Source: Carposina sasakii
Lineage: Eukaryota > Arthropoda > Insecta > Lepidoptera > Carposinidae
NCBI GenBank assembly: GCA_014607495.2
Contig: CP053156.1
Coordinates: 11,656,001 to 11,720,000, forward strand
Length of the DNA: 64,000 nucleotides
Direction: 5' to 3'
Shown here: one piece after another, positions 23,650 to 34,919 of the stretch
Layout of the letters: every line of letters begins with the position of its first letter
How positions within the stretch are numbered: the first letter of the stretch is position 1
The notes under the pieces: model-generated
The model's input: only the letters and a program-made list of their open reading frames with translations
Told to the model about the DNA's origin: nothing
The model's database searches: none
Program-made: the position numbers and the translations under genes

Positions 23650-23930
23650 GGTGTTCTACATGAAAAAACACATATTCATAGAGGGACAAAGGGTCTTGGT
23701 GTTTTGTACGACTAACCGAACGGTACATCTCAACACTATGAATTTTTCCCTTGATCGTAAGGGATAAAGATGTAATTAAAAATCAAAAAAAACAAAATCT
23801 TTTCCCAGCATTTTTTTTGGCATAATCTTACATTATTTGATGTATAGACGTACGTACCCTTAGTTCCCAAAAGGGTGGCCAACTGCGAAAGAAAACACCC
23901 TTGTATAACTTAATGCCCGGATATTTCAGT
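23650..23930. mobile_element. worn copy of the TACAGGGTG (TA-target) element
   Basis: Shares 'tttgatgtatag', 'acgtacccttagtt' and 'cccagcattttttttggca' with 47490-47560 and 45720-45800. The ends are too decayed to define. Confidence 0.55.
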
Positions 23931-23974
23931 CGTTACCATCTCAGGAGTAGTACCTACCCGTATAAGAAATTAGA

Positions 23975-24250
23975 GAGAGCGAGATGTCTCACTTTTAAAC
24001 GTCAAACTCACAGAGCTATCAATATCTAGATAAACTAAATGTAGTTTGCATGTAAAAATAGACTTAAGAATTAGAATAGACACTGGTTCTCAAGCCAGGA
24101 CTGAGTGAATTTGGACTGATAGAAGTGGTTTCCAATCTCTTTTTACACACCAAGTAGAAACACTTGCCTTGTCTAGTTATTACTTAGCTCTGTGGATTTG
24201 ACGTTTAAAAGTGACACATCTCGCTCTCACCAAATTCATCATACGCGTGC
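23975..24250. mobile_element. MITE with about 45-bp inverted ends, GAGAGCGAGATG
   Basis: 'gagcgagatgtctcactttt' plus 'aaacgtcaaactcacagag' on the left is mirrored by 'ctctgtggatttgacgttt' plus 'aaaagtgacacatctcgctc' on the right. One arm recurs at 17-75. Confidence 0.7.
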
Positions 24251-27200
24251 AGATGTATTCAAGCAAAGCCCCGCATTGGCACAGGACATAAGTACGTAGT
24301 ATAGGCATTCGTATATATACTATAATAGCTTAGGTATTTATTAGAAGTTCCAGACAAGAGTATTAAAGGTTATCTTACTTAGCATTACTTATCTATCGTT
24401 ATATATTTAATAGGTATCAATAGCTAGACGGATTGTCTCTATAAATAACATCTTTGATTCTACATTGACCCGATTACAAAACTATTTTACTAACAGAAAG
24501 GTTATTAATATTCGATATTAATTCTATTTTATTCTAAATTCTAAATATATTATATTCTATTCTAAATATTCTAGTCGGGAATTAGCACAAGTCGGTCAAA
24601 GGAAGCAATACTGATAAAAATCATTTGTTTCATACAAAATTCCTATGATAGGTATCTGCATAAAAATCTCACCAATTGATACGTGTGCAAAAAATTGTTC
24701 TTATTTCATGTTTTGTTACATTTTAAAATGAAACGAGGGCAGATTGGGTGAAAGAGGCTATCGATAACCAATATTTCGTTATCGTTAAAAGATAAAAAAC
24801 ATCTGCTCTCATTCTACTAGGCCTACATATATTTATTGACATACACATACGTTTTACGGCTATACGTATGCAGGATGTATAGCGGGTTTCTGATTGGGTT
24901 CAGTTTTTTTTTCATTTATGCTGTACTACTTTTTTAAAGGTACTATATTTTTGACTGTCTTCATTTCTACCTACATTGTCTTGCTTCATTGATGCTATTG
25001 TATCTGTGCAATTCTCAAATAAGGTTCCGTTGATGTTATAAAATTTAACTAGTTTAACTTATTCCCATAGAAAAAAGGTAAAAAAAATAAGATTACCAAA
25101 TGAAACTTCTCTAGCAGCGAAAACAACGGTGACCAATATTTTCCGATTCACCCCATGGTCGTCCGTCTCGGACAGCCCAGTTATCTTAACACAATCATTA
25201 CCTCCATAATAAATTTCCTTCTTTATTCAAGGCTATCTCCTATTTTCCCATCATTAAAACTTGAGGAGGTTTCTTATCAGTATGAGCGTGACGTAGCTGA
25301 AGTAACGACTGGGATTTTTTAACTAGTAGATACACGGTGGAGGCGTTTTAACGTTTGTTCTTGTCACGATAGAAAGATGGCTTGAAGGACGATCTATATA
25401 AAATAAATGACACTGGCAATTATTATTTGTATGATAAGGTGCGAGCCGAGCGAGCGTACCACGAGAGCGGTTTGCTAAGTATAATAAGTACTTTTTGATT
25501 CATAAAATCTAAGTACTGAAACTGTTTGTATAATGCGGAATCATATAAATAACCTGTGATATTGTTATGCGAAGTGCATGGGGGAATTCCCAGACAATAA
25601 ATATTATAGGAAGGACATGACGTATCAGCAGATTAGACTAGGCTGAACATCCCATGGTCGGAGACACGGGAAGAATCGGAGGCGATCATTAGCCAGTGGT
25701 TAATACTGGTGTAGCCAGTAGCCATCCAGCAGCGTAAGCTTCGCGGTTTCATGTCAACATCGGCTGTAACTCCTATCGGTACCGGCTTCATGGTTTCCCA
25801 CAGAAAGTTTGGATTAAACGGAAACATCTTGAGCAAGGGCCATTGATTAAAAAGGTAATTCGACATACTTTTTCTTCCATTCGTTTCTATGAAATGGCTG
25901 CTCGATTTTTAATTCAAAGTCACGCTATGAATTTTAATAAACCTAATATAAGTAATCTCGAGATGAAAAGTAGTCTCACGACTCTTGATGGGTATATCAA
26001 ACTCTACTGAAATAACTGATAATAATGGCAAATTTCAATCAAGAACAAAATGGCAGTGTGAAGATTATACAAAGTCTTTGGTATTAACTTTGATTTGTTT
26101 TGATAAACTTGAATTTGATCCTGAGATCGTATACACATATAGCAATATTGCCCGTTTCATTAGTTTAACCAGTAAAATAAAAGTCAATATGCTTTACGAG
26201 GCGTATTATAATACATTTTTAAACGTTTAGTTCCATTTCTTAAACACAATATTACGCATACAAAATATGTTCTCCTCCAATATATCTATGATAGCGATAA
26301 ACGATGAGTAGGCACCAAAAACTTGTTAATAAAATCGAAAATCATTTCAAATCAATAAGTATTAAAAAAACAAATGCTAGGACATTTACTTAAAGCAATG
26401 TAAGAAAACCATTAATTTCAAACGCTTCAAGGAATGTATTTTACAACTGGCTCTCGACAAAAATATTGCAAGTAGAGCCTTTCAAAAAATTTCTTTAAAT
26501 ATAAAATGAGAATATATTCTTTAGATTCATAAATACCTCTATATATGTACTTTGTAAACATTTAAGCTAGACTTTGTATGTGAAGTTTTATTATACACAT
26601 TTTAAAATGTGTTTTTTTTATAACTGGACTTAGAGAAAGACACATAGACACGACTGTGATCCGAAAATGGGGTATTCAGAACTACAAAATCATAAAGGTC
26701 CAACAGCTAGTGAAGACAGGTACATATAAAAGTGAGGATTAAGAAATAGGAGAAGTGACGCTATCTCAGGCCTAATAAGGTAACATCACTTATCAAAAAT
26801 CTGATGGGTTATTTATTCCAATAGAGGGGTAATATTTAAATCTTCTCATCTAATTATAAAATGCTTTCATTTTCGGTTCATTCGAATCAGCTTTGCTTTG
26901 CTAATTTCACAGTTCCAACGACAATATTCCTAAAATTTTGTAACCTATGTAAAATGAAATCATTTTGGAAAGGTAGTTTGGAAAGAGGCCATTACATTAG
27001 TAGACCTTCATGCTTTACTTTTCTAACTGGGACAGATTGAATAGATGCGAAAACCTGTGTTTGCATTAAACTTACAAAAATACTTTCATATAAAACTATT
27101 ACGTTAATGTTTATAGCTGGCGCTCATCCTTTTATCATTTTGTCTCTTGGGAGCATCATAAAAACCTAACGGATAATGTACATTAATGTAGATATATAAA

Positions 27201-27640
27201 ATTTGGGTCACTACTTAACTAATCTGTAATAGAAATGACCCATTTAAAAAGATAATATTTTTGTGTAATAAAAAAATCTCTAAGCCATGGTCCAATAAAT
27301 ACTAAATAAAATAACATTAGTAATTTTACAACGTATCAATCAGAACTCTTGATTATAACGTCATCTCAATATAACAGGCGGATAATGCAAACACCACAAG
27401 TTATCCCTAACATATCGCAACGGCATAGCTTAGTGAAAACTATGTAGGAATACACTTTGAAATTTTTATCTAACTGTTAAAGTTTAGAATCCACAGTGAA
27501 AGTCCTAGAACGAAACTAGTTCAAGTAACTCGGGCGCCATCTCACGAACAACAACAGTACTAGAACATGCACTTAATAAACAGCTTGGTAGAAAATTCCG
27601 GAAGTTTGGAAGCCGGGAAATGCCGTGGCGTTTCGGCGTG
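24251..27640. other. mostly unannotated, AT-rich
   Basis: A worn 'ccgaaaatggggtattcagaac' repeat is near 26660-26700. Open frames at 25633-25866 (minus) and 25985-26230 (plus) look protein-like but have no motif I recognise and no clear splice partners. The rest is non-coding, including sequence downstream of the RING-CH gene. Confidence 0.4.
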
Positions 27641-27643
27641 CCT

Positions 27644-27757
27644 TCAATCTTCGTTTTCCAGCTGTTGCAGTCTCACTTCATACTGGGACCTGTACCAAAT
27701 CCACCAGCCGAGTGCGTGCCTGGTTGCAGCTGATACTATCCAGCAGTAGTAGCACAC
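27644..27757 (-). CDS. RING-CH gene, C-terminal exon
   Basis: Acceptor GATTTTTCAG before 27757. 37 codons then TGA at 27646-27644. It begins [19 protein letters not shown], then a charged tail. Phase 0 entry matches the transmembrane exon, and the hydrophobic start completes that exon's second helix. A SINE begins about 35 bp upstream of the acceptor. Confidence 0.85.
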   Translation of the reverse strand: MCYYCWIVSAATRHALGWWIWYRSQYEVRLQQLENED

Positions 27758-30700
27758 CTGAAAAATCATTATAATTATCACTATCTGCTGCTACGGTGAT
27801 AGCCCAGTGGTTAAAACGTGCACTTTCCAAGCGGGAGGCGTAATTTCGATCCCAGTCACGGGCCTGTACCAATGAATTTATTTTCATGTACAGATTTTAA
27901 TGTTGCAAAAATTGCTTGTGCCTCGGAAAGCACATAAAACCGTTGGTCCTGCGCTGGTCCTGATCTCTCTCCGGTCGTGTCGGCTTTCCGTTCCCATCGG
28001 ACTATGAGAGCAACGGAATAGAGAGTGCATCTGTGTTTGCGCACACACGTCTTGTGCACTATGATATCTCCTGCGTGCCTGGCCAATCTCCGTAGAGATT
28101 GGTTGCCTTGGGAAATTCCGGAAGCATATCGTTTATTCTTAGTCCGTTATATTGATGAGCACATCAGCACCTGCCTGTGATTAGAATATTCATAAGAAAA
28201 ACACTGGACCTAATCTATGTCTAGCTCAGTGGTTAGAGCGGCTCGCTATGCAGTGATCGTGGGTTCGATTCCCACTCGGGTTAAGAATTTTTTTCATTTC
28301 TTTATTAATAATTTTTGTTATAGTCAAGTTATTTATTAGTAAGGTATATGTAGCGGAATCATGAAAAGTCTTATGTTAGGTATCTAGTAGAGTAATCATT
28401 TTTTTAGTACCAAGGGGACGCTATCTCGAACTCTCACTATTTTGCTAGTCGCTCGTTCGTAGGTGCTTACTAGTATGTGAATTTAAACAATACAGACTCC
28501 AACTACTTAGAAACATGAAATCCATATTGTATTTTTTAGTAAAAAAAAAAATGTGGATGGGTTCTCTATACACTGCCAAGACACCCAGTAACTTAAATAC
28601 TTTCTCAACAAGGCAATTTCGACATGAAAACGATTGCGAGTAAGCTAGACAAAATGCTTTTTATCCGGGTTAAAAAAAACCCGGGATAATGAATTGTAGC
28701 GAATATATTTTTTGATATGTAAGCTATATCATTGAGAAGTTTCATCAAAATTTATTCAATAGTTTTTGCGTGAAAGAGCAACAAACTTACGCGTTTATAA
28801 TGTTGGTAAGATTTCGCTCTCTGAAACATAGTGCTGAAGAACACGTGTTTATTGGATGTGGTTATAATAATACCCTAAAATTAGGCTGTAATATGGGTGT
28901 AGGTTTCACCCACGTTAGAGAGAAATTGCATTAATTTACAAATCATTGGCAATATATCATATCAATAATTAAATTCAGTTCTGTGATGAATTTAATTATT
29001 GGCATGAAGTGCTCTGAAACAAATTAGTTTATCGCTTACAAACAACGTGTTATAGATACTATAAAATTAAATTACATCCCTCAGGATAAAAAAAGAGTGA
29101 TAAGAATCCAAGTGTAAAAGTTCAAAATGATTTACTGCAAATATTATATTTTGAATCCTAATGATAGTTTGATTGAAAATTCATTTTTTTGAATGGATAA
29201 CAATGATTCGTCAACGTTGAATCTCCTCATCAACGATATTTTTTCCATGGAAGCATACCTAGTGTCTGTTTCCAAAATAAAAGTCCAAAGTTAGTAAATG
29301 ACTGCGTTTTGCATAAACAAAGAAGCAGATTTTTTCACGATATCTGTAGAATTTCGCAATCAAGGCATTTTTTTTGGCATAAACACTTTTTTCGACGTAT
29401 GTTAAAGGTAACCCTGTATATATTGCAATTTGTTTAGCCAGCCCGTATTCTGTGACTACTCGTATAATTCTATTTTAAAACATCTCGTTTTTGTACATGA
29501 TGTATTATAAGAGTGTTATTAGTAGATCTATCGCCGATCGACGGCACCAACGACATCGATCGAGGGTAAGTCGGCGCCAATTCTACCAGACTAATCTCAA
29601 AGTCGACTGATGCCATTGACCGACAATCGATCGAGTCGAACGGTATTCGACATCCATCGATCAATTACAGCTATTAGATCAGCCAATTAACTTCGATCTA
29701 CGTCGAATGGTGCCATTCGACGATCGATCGATAGCTGAGTCGAATAGTATCTCGTTATGTCGATCGATGTTAACTAAAGCTCCTATAGTAAACTGCAAAA
29801 ACTTACTTCCAAAATTGTTGTTTTTAGTAAATAAAATAAATATAAATCTGCTTATAGAACTAAATATTAACCTAACTAAACAGTCCAATGAACGTGTTTT
29901 GCATACATAGGTAAAAACCATATAGGTAAATTTCATAAATCTGAATCATGGATACGGAAACTTGGTGACAGAAATGATTAAGTAATTAATTTATTTTATC
30001 ACAGGTCTGAACTCAGCCTTAGTTTTATTTTTTTTAGATTAGTACCCGAAAATCAGTAGGGTAAGCTTGAATCTCTTTACGTGCCGAAACGCTATCGACT
30101 CGCAAGCAAAGTCTATGAGATACGACAGTGTGACGATAGCGTTACGGACTATCAAGAGGTTTGTGCTTACCGCACAGATTAAAAACTTACGCCTTAGCAA
30201 TACATCGATGCAAATATTAAAGAACTCGGACCTTTTGTTGCTGGAAAATTTCATGTTTTCATCTTATAGCTCAAGCTAGAGTAAAGTTGTTCTACTACAT
30301 ATATACTTTCAATTACCTTGGTCCAACCTATTTGTTTGACTAGATAAAACGAAATGAAAATCCCGCCTGTCTCACAAATATATTTCTGTATGCTCTTGTT
30401 CAATGTTAATTTGTCTGGAAGATTATTATTAAGACTATTATTATTCTTGTGTTACCTAATAATTAATATATTTTTATTAATATATTTTCGCCCGTAATAG
30501 ATCTAGGGACTTAGACAAGGTAACAATTTACGATAGCGAAGATTACCATGAACTCTAAATGCAAGATTGTTTCCACTGTAGAAGTGAGACGCCACTATAA
30601 GTGGTGTGGAGCGACATCATACCAAGTCTATTCTGCTTTAAGATTTTATATTAAGATATTTTCACTATGGGTGTGACCACCACCGGGCCCTACTGTGTAG

Positions 30701-33673
30701 GGCTCGGTGGTGGGCGCACACATAGTGAATGTTTAAACTTCCGAATTGTAACGCCTAATACAATTTCATTTATTAAGATATATGACAAGCTAGACCTGGT
30801 TTATACAGGGAGTAATCTTTTAAGTACCTAAGCATGTTCCAGTACCTTTAACCACATCTTCACTGTCCATTAGAAGAGTGTGTGGTTAAATGTGGGTTGA
30901 TTAATCTAATGGTTAGATATATCTGAAGGCCTGTTTAAATGATGAAGTTGATTCTGTCTCTATCTAGGTCAAGTTTTAGAGAGAGATAGGCTATCTGACC
31001 GTTGGAAAAATCGACAAAATAAAATAGTACTTACAAGGGTCATACAAGCCAGCACGAAGGTCGAAGCCAGTGGCCACGGTGTCACGTGGGGCTCTTGCGT
31101 CATCAGTCCAGCCAGGGTCCGACCAGACAGCCACGCGGCCAGCACTGCCAGTGGAGACATCAACATGATACCTAGACTATCCACCATTAGCTGAAAAATG
31201 GTAGTGAATGATTATGATGAAAAATTCCCTGAACTTGAATGAACTATTATTGATAAATAAATAAAAAACTGCGAAAGAAAAAGTAAGTTTCAATATTGAG
31301 TTACACTACGTTCAACCAACTAATAACCCTTTACCTGCAAGCCTAGCTTGGCCTGCGAAACAGGATATAATAAACCGATTTATCGACATATAGCCTATTT
31401 TGTATAGAGTCGATACGATATCGTACGACACGATATCCACGATGCGTGGTCATGTTCAAAGTGAATATTACAGTGGTGATCCCGAAATGGGGTACCTAGA
31501 ACTTCAGGATCATAAGGTCAACCCCACGCCATCCTGCGTGGCCATCATCCGTCCGCTGCCACGTTCAGCATATCGAGGACAGATGTAAATGATCAGCAGA
31601 GGTCGGAATTAGGTAGAGTCATTTATGTACTTGCATCGAAATGTTGATATTAATGTGGACCTTCCCAGGATTTCTAATGGACAATCCCGTGTGGCCAACA
31701 ATATTACAAATAAATAATAATAAAACCCTCAGAGATAGACAAATAAAACAAAGATAATTAGCATAAAATTTCTGCTCTTTAAAATTAATACCGGAATTTG
31801 AGGCATATTCACTTTATTCTTTCGCTGAATGAAATCAGTGCAAGTACATAAATGACTCTACCTAATTCCGACCTCTGATGACCAGTGACAAGTTGCTAGC
31901 TTATCGCCTGAGAGAATGCCCGAGTTCCTTAGTCGACTCTTATGATACGCTCGGAAGGATATTATACAGCTGATGTGTTGTAGTAAAGCCACGTATTCTC
32001 ACCACCATGGTACAGATAAATATAAATGTAGATATGTAGTTACCTACATTTGCTTAACAACCACGATATAAGACCAAAGGGATCTTACTTCGGGACTAGA
32101 TTAATGTGCTGTTAACAGTGTTTGTAGATTGTTTGGCTTGTAGATTGTAGATATATCAACTGAGCCTCCCTTAAGACGAAAATTAGTAGGCAGTAGTACC
32201 GCCGCGATCTTATCATAATATTGATATAAACCAGAACCAAGTTATGTTAAATAATTTGGTTGAAAACGAAAATATTTTTGGGATAGATTTCTTGGAAAAT
32301 TAAATTAACGTCCTGTGTACCCATCCTAGCGTCTAATAGATAGATAAATAGATAAAATGATTGAAGATAAATATGAGAACGTTACAGAAAATATTCTGCA
32401 AATAAGGACCTGGTTAGATGGAAAAATGAAAGAAAATATTTATGTTAGTGATAATATTAAGAAATGAAAAAAAAAATTCACCCGAGTGAGACTTGAACTC
32501 ACCACCTCTCGCATTCCGTGCTTCGCTCTAACCATCTGAGTTACCGGGTCAATTAACTCGGATGACGAATTTGACCATCTCTTTACACTTTTACATTATT
32601 GGCATATTCATATTAGTGTCAAACTAACTTGTTTTGAGAAACGAAAATCGTTATACCTATTACAGTTTATACCTACTCGTATATTCAGATTATTTGCAAT
32701 TTCATTTATTGCTCTCGTAAATAGCTGGCTAGCTAGATATAAGTAAATGTTTATAATGATGTTTATATAGTTGGCTGAAAAATTAGATTTACATACAGCA
32801 CACATATTCATTATGTTTTAACATACTTACAAACTAGTAACCTATCTCTTTTATAATTCCGTTCCATTTAGTATTACTATAGATTTTACCTATGTTATCC
32901 GTGGTACACAACTTACCTGCTTAGCGTTCTGGCTTAAAATCCACATGATCAAAGCTCTGGGCACACCGTATCTATGCACCCGTCGTGTCGCATACCTCGT
33001 CCCGCATAGTTCACACCGCGACTTCCCTGACTCCGTTAGCCATCGCTCCAAGCACTTTACATGGACCCTCCCAATAGTGCCACGACATGCGCAAGCCGAT
33101 ACCAACATACCCAATTCCCCATTTAACGATGCCCCACCATGACATATACGACACATATCTTCGATCGAATGAGAACTCTGCCGGTCTATCTCCTCTGGAG
33201 GTTCAGTAAAGCTGGTTTCCATATCAACTGTCCGTATTTCGATCTCCTGTTCCCAAACGATTGCGTTAGTTCCTGTATTGACTCTTTCACATATTATCGG
33301 CGGCTTTTCTATTATTGGACTCACAATTTTACGTTTCGGACTTCTCACTTTGACACGGTGCGTTCGTTTCCTTGATGATTGCCTGTGTTCCGGTCTGAGG
33401 TGTTTCGGTTCTGGCTCGAGAGGTACATTGGAAGAGAATACAGGTTCTTTAGGGAATATCTTCGAAGCTTCCGCAATGGTTAGAATATTAAATAGATCTA
33501 TGTTACTAGAACTGGCAGTTACGTTTTTGTCCATCGTGTTTGTTGATCTTTTTCTCAATGTTTTCAGATTTGTTGCACTGATCGCGCACTCTAGAACAAT
33601 TTTTTTTGGCGGCTGCGGAATTTTGTTTCTATCTAGTGTTCTTATTTTGATATCTTGACTATTTTCAAGGTAA
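27644..33673 (-). CDS. RING-CH (MARCH-type) membrane E3 ubiquitin ligase, 3 exons seen, 5' end missing
   Basis: Exons 32917-33673, 31035-31190 and 27644-27757 join in phase 0 with GT-AG introns. The first holds a C4HC3 RING-CH finger (33004-33153): CRIC, CAC, HVKC and CELC, with spacing CxC-x7-H-x2-C-x12-C-x2-C. The second encodes a hydrophobic hairpin segment ([21 protein letters not shown]). The third continues the second membrane helix and ends WYRSQYEV...NED then stop. Two-membrane-helix RING-CH ligases (vertebrate MARCHF2/3 type) sit in endosomal and plasma membranes and ubiquitinate membrane cargo; that role is inferred from family. The first exon seen opens at a splice acceptor one base before a codon, so at least one upstream exon is missing. 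An internal Met at 33534-33532 is an alternative start. At least 341 codons are present. Confidence 0.9.
27792..28112 (+). mobile_element. tRNA-headed SINE, 'agcccagtggttaa' family, copy 1
   Basis: Head 'agcccagtggttaaaacg', B box 'tttcgatcccagtcacggg', and a body ending 'cctggccaatctccgtagag' then 'ttggttgcctt'. Full-length relatives are at 36098-36430 (minus) and 44555-44890 (plus). It lies in the last intron of the RING-CH gene, close to the acceptor. Confidence 0.85.
28200..28320 (+). mobile_element. tRNA-headed SINE, 'ctcagtggttagagcgg' family, copy 1
   Basis: 'tagctcagtggttagagc' and 'gtgggttcgattcccac' followed by a T-rich tail. Other copies are at 32470-32590 (minus), 53470-53605 (plus) and 62118-62235 (minus). 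Its anticodon arm is shortened relative to those, so it is not a working tRNA. Confidence 0.75.
28321..29214. other. RING-CH intron 2, no coding sequence seen
   Basis: Contains pieces of the 'cccgggataatg...' repeat near 28660-28800 and otherwise AT-rich sequence. Confidence 0.4.
29215..29425 (-). mobile_element. worn copy of the TACAGGGTG element
   Basis: 'cgtcaacgttgaatctcctc', 'ccatggaagcatacct', 'ggcataaac' and 'accctgtatat' follow the order seen at 47314-47565. Confidence 0.6.
29525..29775. repeat. cgatcgat-rich patch
   Basis: About 250 bp with repeated 'cgatcg', 'atcgatcga' and 'gtcga' words in both orientations. It differs in composition from flanking DNA. No tRNA, ORF or transposon motif explains it. 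It lies in RING-CH intron 2. Confidence 0.5.
29776..30657. other. RING-CH intron 2, no coding sequence seen
   Basis: AT-rich; short open frames only (30067-30279 and its antisense). Confidence 0.4.
30658..30726. mobile_element. short foldback element, TTCACTATG...CATAGTGAA
   Basis: Near-palindrome built from 'accaccgggccctac' and its reverse complement around a 'tgtgtag' centre. Half copies are at 15450-15485 and 19345-19380. Confidence 0.65.
31035..31190 (-). CDS. RING-CH gene, transmembrane exon
   Basis: Acceptor CATTTTTCAG before 31190; donor CTT|GTAAGTACT (GTAAGT at 31034-31029). It encodes 52 codons with two hydrophobic stretches around a polar loop ([11 protein letters not shown]), in phase 0 at both ends. 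Confidence 0.88.
31465..31990 (+). repeat. 'cccgaaatggggta' repeat interrupted by a MITE
   Basis: The left part (31480-31596) has 'cccgaaatggggtacc' and the right part (31878-31985) has 'gtgacaagttgctagctta', 'cccgagttccttagtcgact' and 'cagctgatgtgttgtagtaa'. These parts are contiguous in other copies. Confidence 0.7.
31597..31877. mobile_element. hAT-like MITE, CAGAGGTCGGAATTAGG ends
   Basis: 281-bp element. Its first about 40 bp are repeated in reverse at the end without visible mismatches ('cagaggtcggaattaggtag', 'agtcatttatgtacttgca'). Flanks atgatcag (31589-31596) and atgaccag (31878-31885) are an 8-bp duplication with one mismatch. It has no coding capacity and lies in RING-CH intron 1. 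Confidence 0.85.
32020..32150 (+). repeat. SINE body fragment (5962 family)
   Basis: 'acgatataagaccaaaggg' and 'atcttacttcgggactag' match the SINE body at 6120-6170. There is no tRNA head. Confidence 0.55.
32470..32590 (-). mobile_element. tRNA-headed SINE, 'gacccggtaactcag' family, copy 2
   Basis: On the minus strand: 'aaagagatggtcaaattcg', 'gacccggtaactcag', B box 'gagttcaagtctcactcg', then a T-rich tail. The acceptor-like ACCCG/CGGGT pairing survives. Confidence 0.75.
32917..33673 (-). CDS. RING-CH gene, RING-finger exon
   Basis: Acceptor TTTTTTTTCGCAG before 33673; donor CAG|GTAAGT (GTAAGT at 32916-32911). The frame is open across the whole 757 bp (one base plus 252 codons). A basic, low-complexity N-terminal part ([15 protein letters not shown]) precedes the RING-CH finger. 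After the finger comes [15 protein letters not shown], leading to the membrane segment. Confidence 0.92.
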
Positions 33674-34849
33674 CTGCGAAAAAAAAGTATAAGTAAGTAA
33701 CATTTTCAGATACTTAAAGTCATTAAAATTTGATTACATAAAAAGACAAAACTTTTTCTCAGTCACAAAGTGCACTTTAAAATTATAATATGTTTTAGAC
33801 CTTTCTTAAAATTGAAAGGTAACAAGTAGTATTCATAGGGTTCGTTATTTAGGCGATTATCACACTGCCACGCACCATGCATCGTAGCGCGTGAATGCGT
33901 TTTCTAACGTTGCTTGTCAGTATCTCCGTTTGTATAGAAAACACGCATAGTCCAAAACACAGAAAATGCATCCACGCGTACCTGCGTAAGTCCGTCGACA
34001 CGCAACATGCACCATGCTAAAAACAAAATAACATTATAATGTATTTTAAGAATTAAGCTTAGAAGTTTAACATGAGTTAAACTTGCACTATGATTACATA
34101 GGGCTAGTTTTTTTAAGAAGAAGAAGACACAAGACGACTTCTAAAGGCTTTTGAATAAATGTGGTGCTATCGCCGTATGCTTCGAATCAGTTGGGTGCAG
34201 AAAGTTTCCAATGAGATAGTTCTCCGGTGCGTCCACAAATCCCGAGAGTTGATGCGAACCGTGACAAAAAAATGCTAATACTGGCTGTGAAGATCTCCTT
34301 TATGATACTGCAGTTCTGGAACACAGCCGACAGAACATATATAAAAAAGCTTCTTCACGCCCTTAACAATGTGAGATGTAAATTTATTCAGCACAATGGC
34401 ATAAATGGACAGACTTTGTATTAATATTTTCTGGGTTATGAAATGGCTTTTCAAATTCCGTTGGAGGATTGAATAGAAAATTTTGAAGAGAACACGCTTT
34501 GATTGGAAATCTAACCTGCCTGAGGTATTTCAGAGTGCGGATATTAAGGATAGAGAATAGAGAAATATCGCATGTGCTTTATAAGGAACCTATCCACAAA
34601 ATGTTAGACTCGAAAACATATGTTTATTTTCTACATTTGAATTAGTATCTCTCCATATATCTTCTGTTACACTCTGTATATGCCATGGAACATGTTTTTA
34701 CAGTAACAGCTAAAGCCAAAAACATGCAATAATAACAACGTGGATGGATACAAAAATATGTACATACTAGTGGAGTAGTTGTCTTGGTCGTGAGAGTGAC
34801 TCTGGTAATAAAAAAATACGCAGCCGGGTTCTTTTCTTCGAGTACATAC
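33674..34849. other. upstream of RING-CH exon, no upstream exon found
   Basis: Searched for a donor in the phase needed by the exon at 33673 and found none that is convincing. A reverse 'cataaaggagatc..ggttctgg'-type repeat is near 34280-34325. Confidence 0.35.
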
Positions 34850-34915
34850 ATATAATCACGCCTTTATCCCTTACGGGGTAGGCAGAGCACCAAGGGCCGA
34901 TAGAACCTTCAAGTA
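34850..34915 (+). repeat. 'ataatcacgcctttatccc' repeat, copy 1
   Basis: 'ataatcacgcctttatccct' then 'acggggtaggcagagcacca' recurs at 37590-37660 and 44113-44180, each after a run of 'cata' units. Confidence 0.7.
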
Positions 34916-34919
34916 TCTA

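Noticed and set aside
25633..25866. 77-codon minus frame that looks protein-like (WETMKPVPIGVTADVDM...)
   Set aside because: No motif recognised and no splice partner or start context; could be transposon residue.
32945..33658. Several plus-strand open frames
   Set aside because: Antisense shadows of the RING-CH exon.
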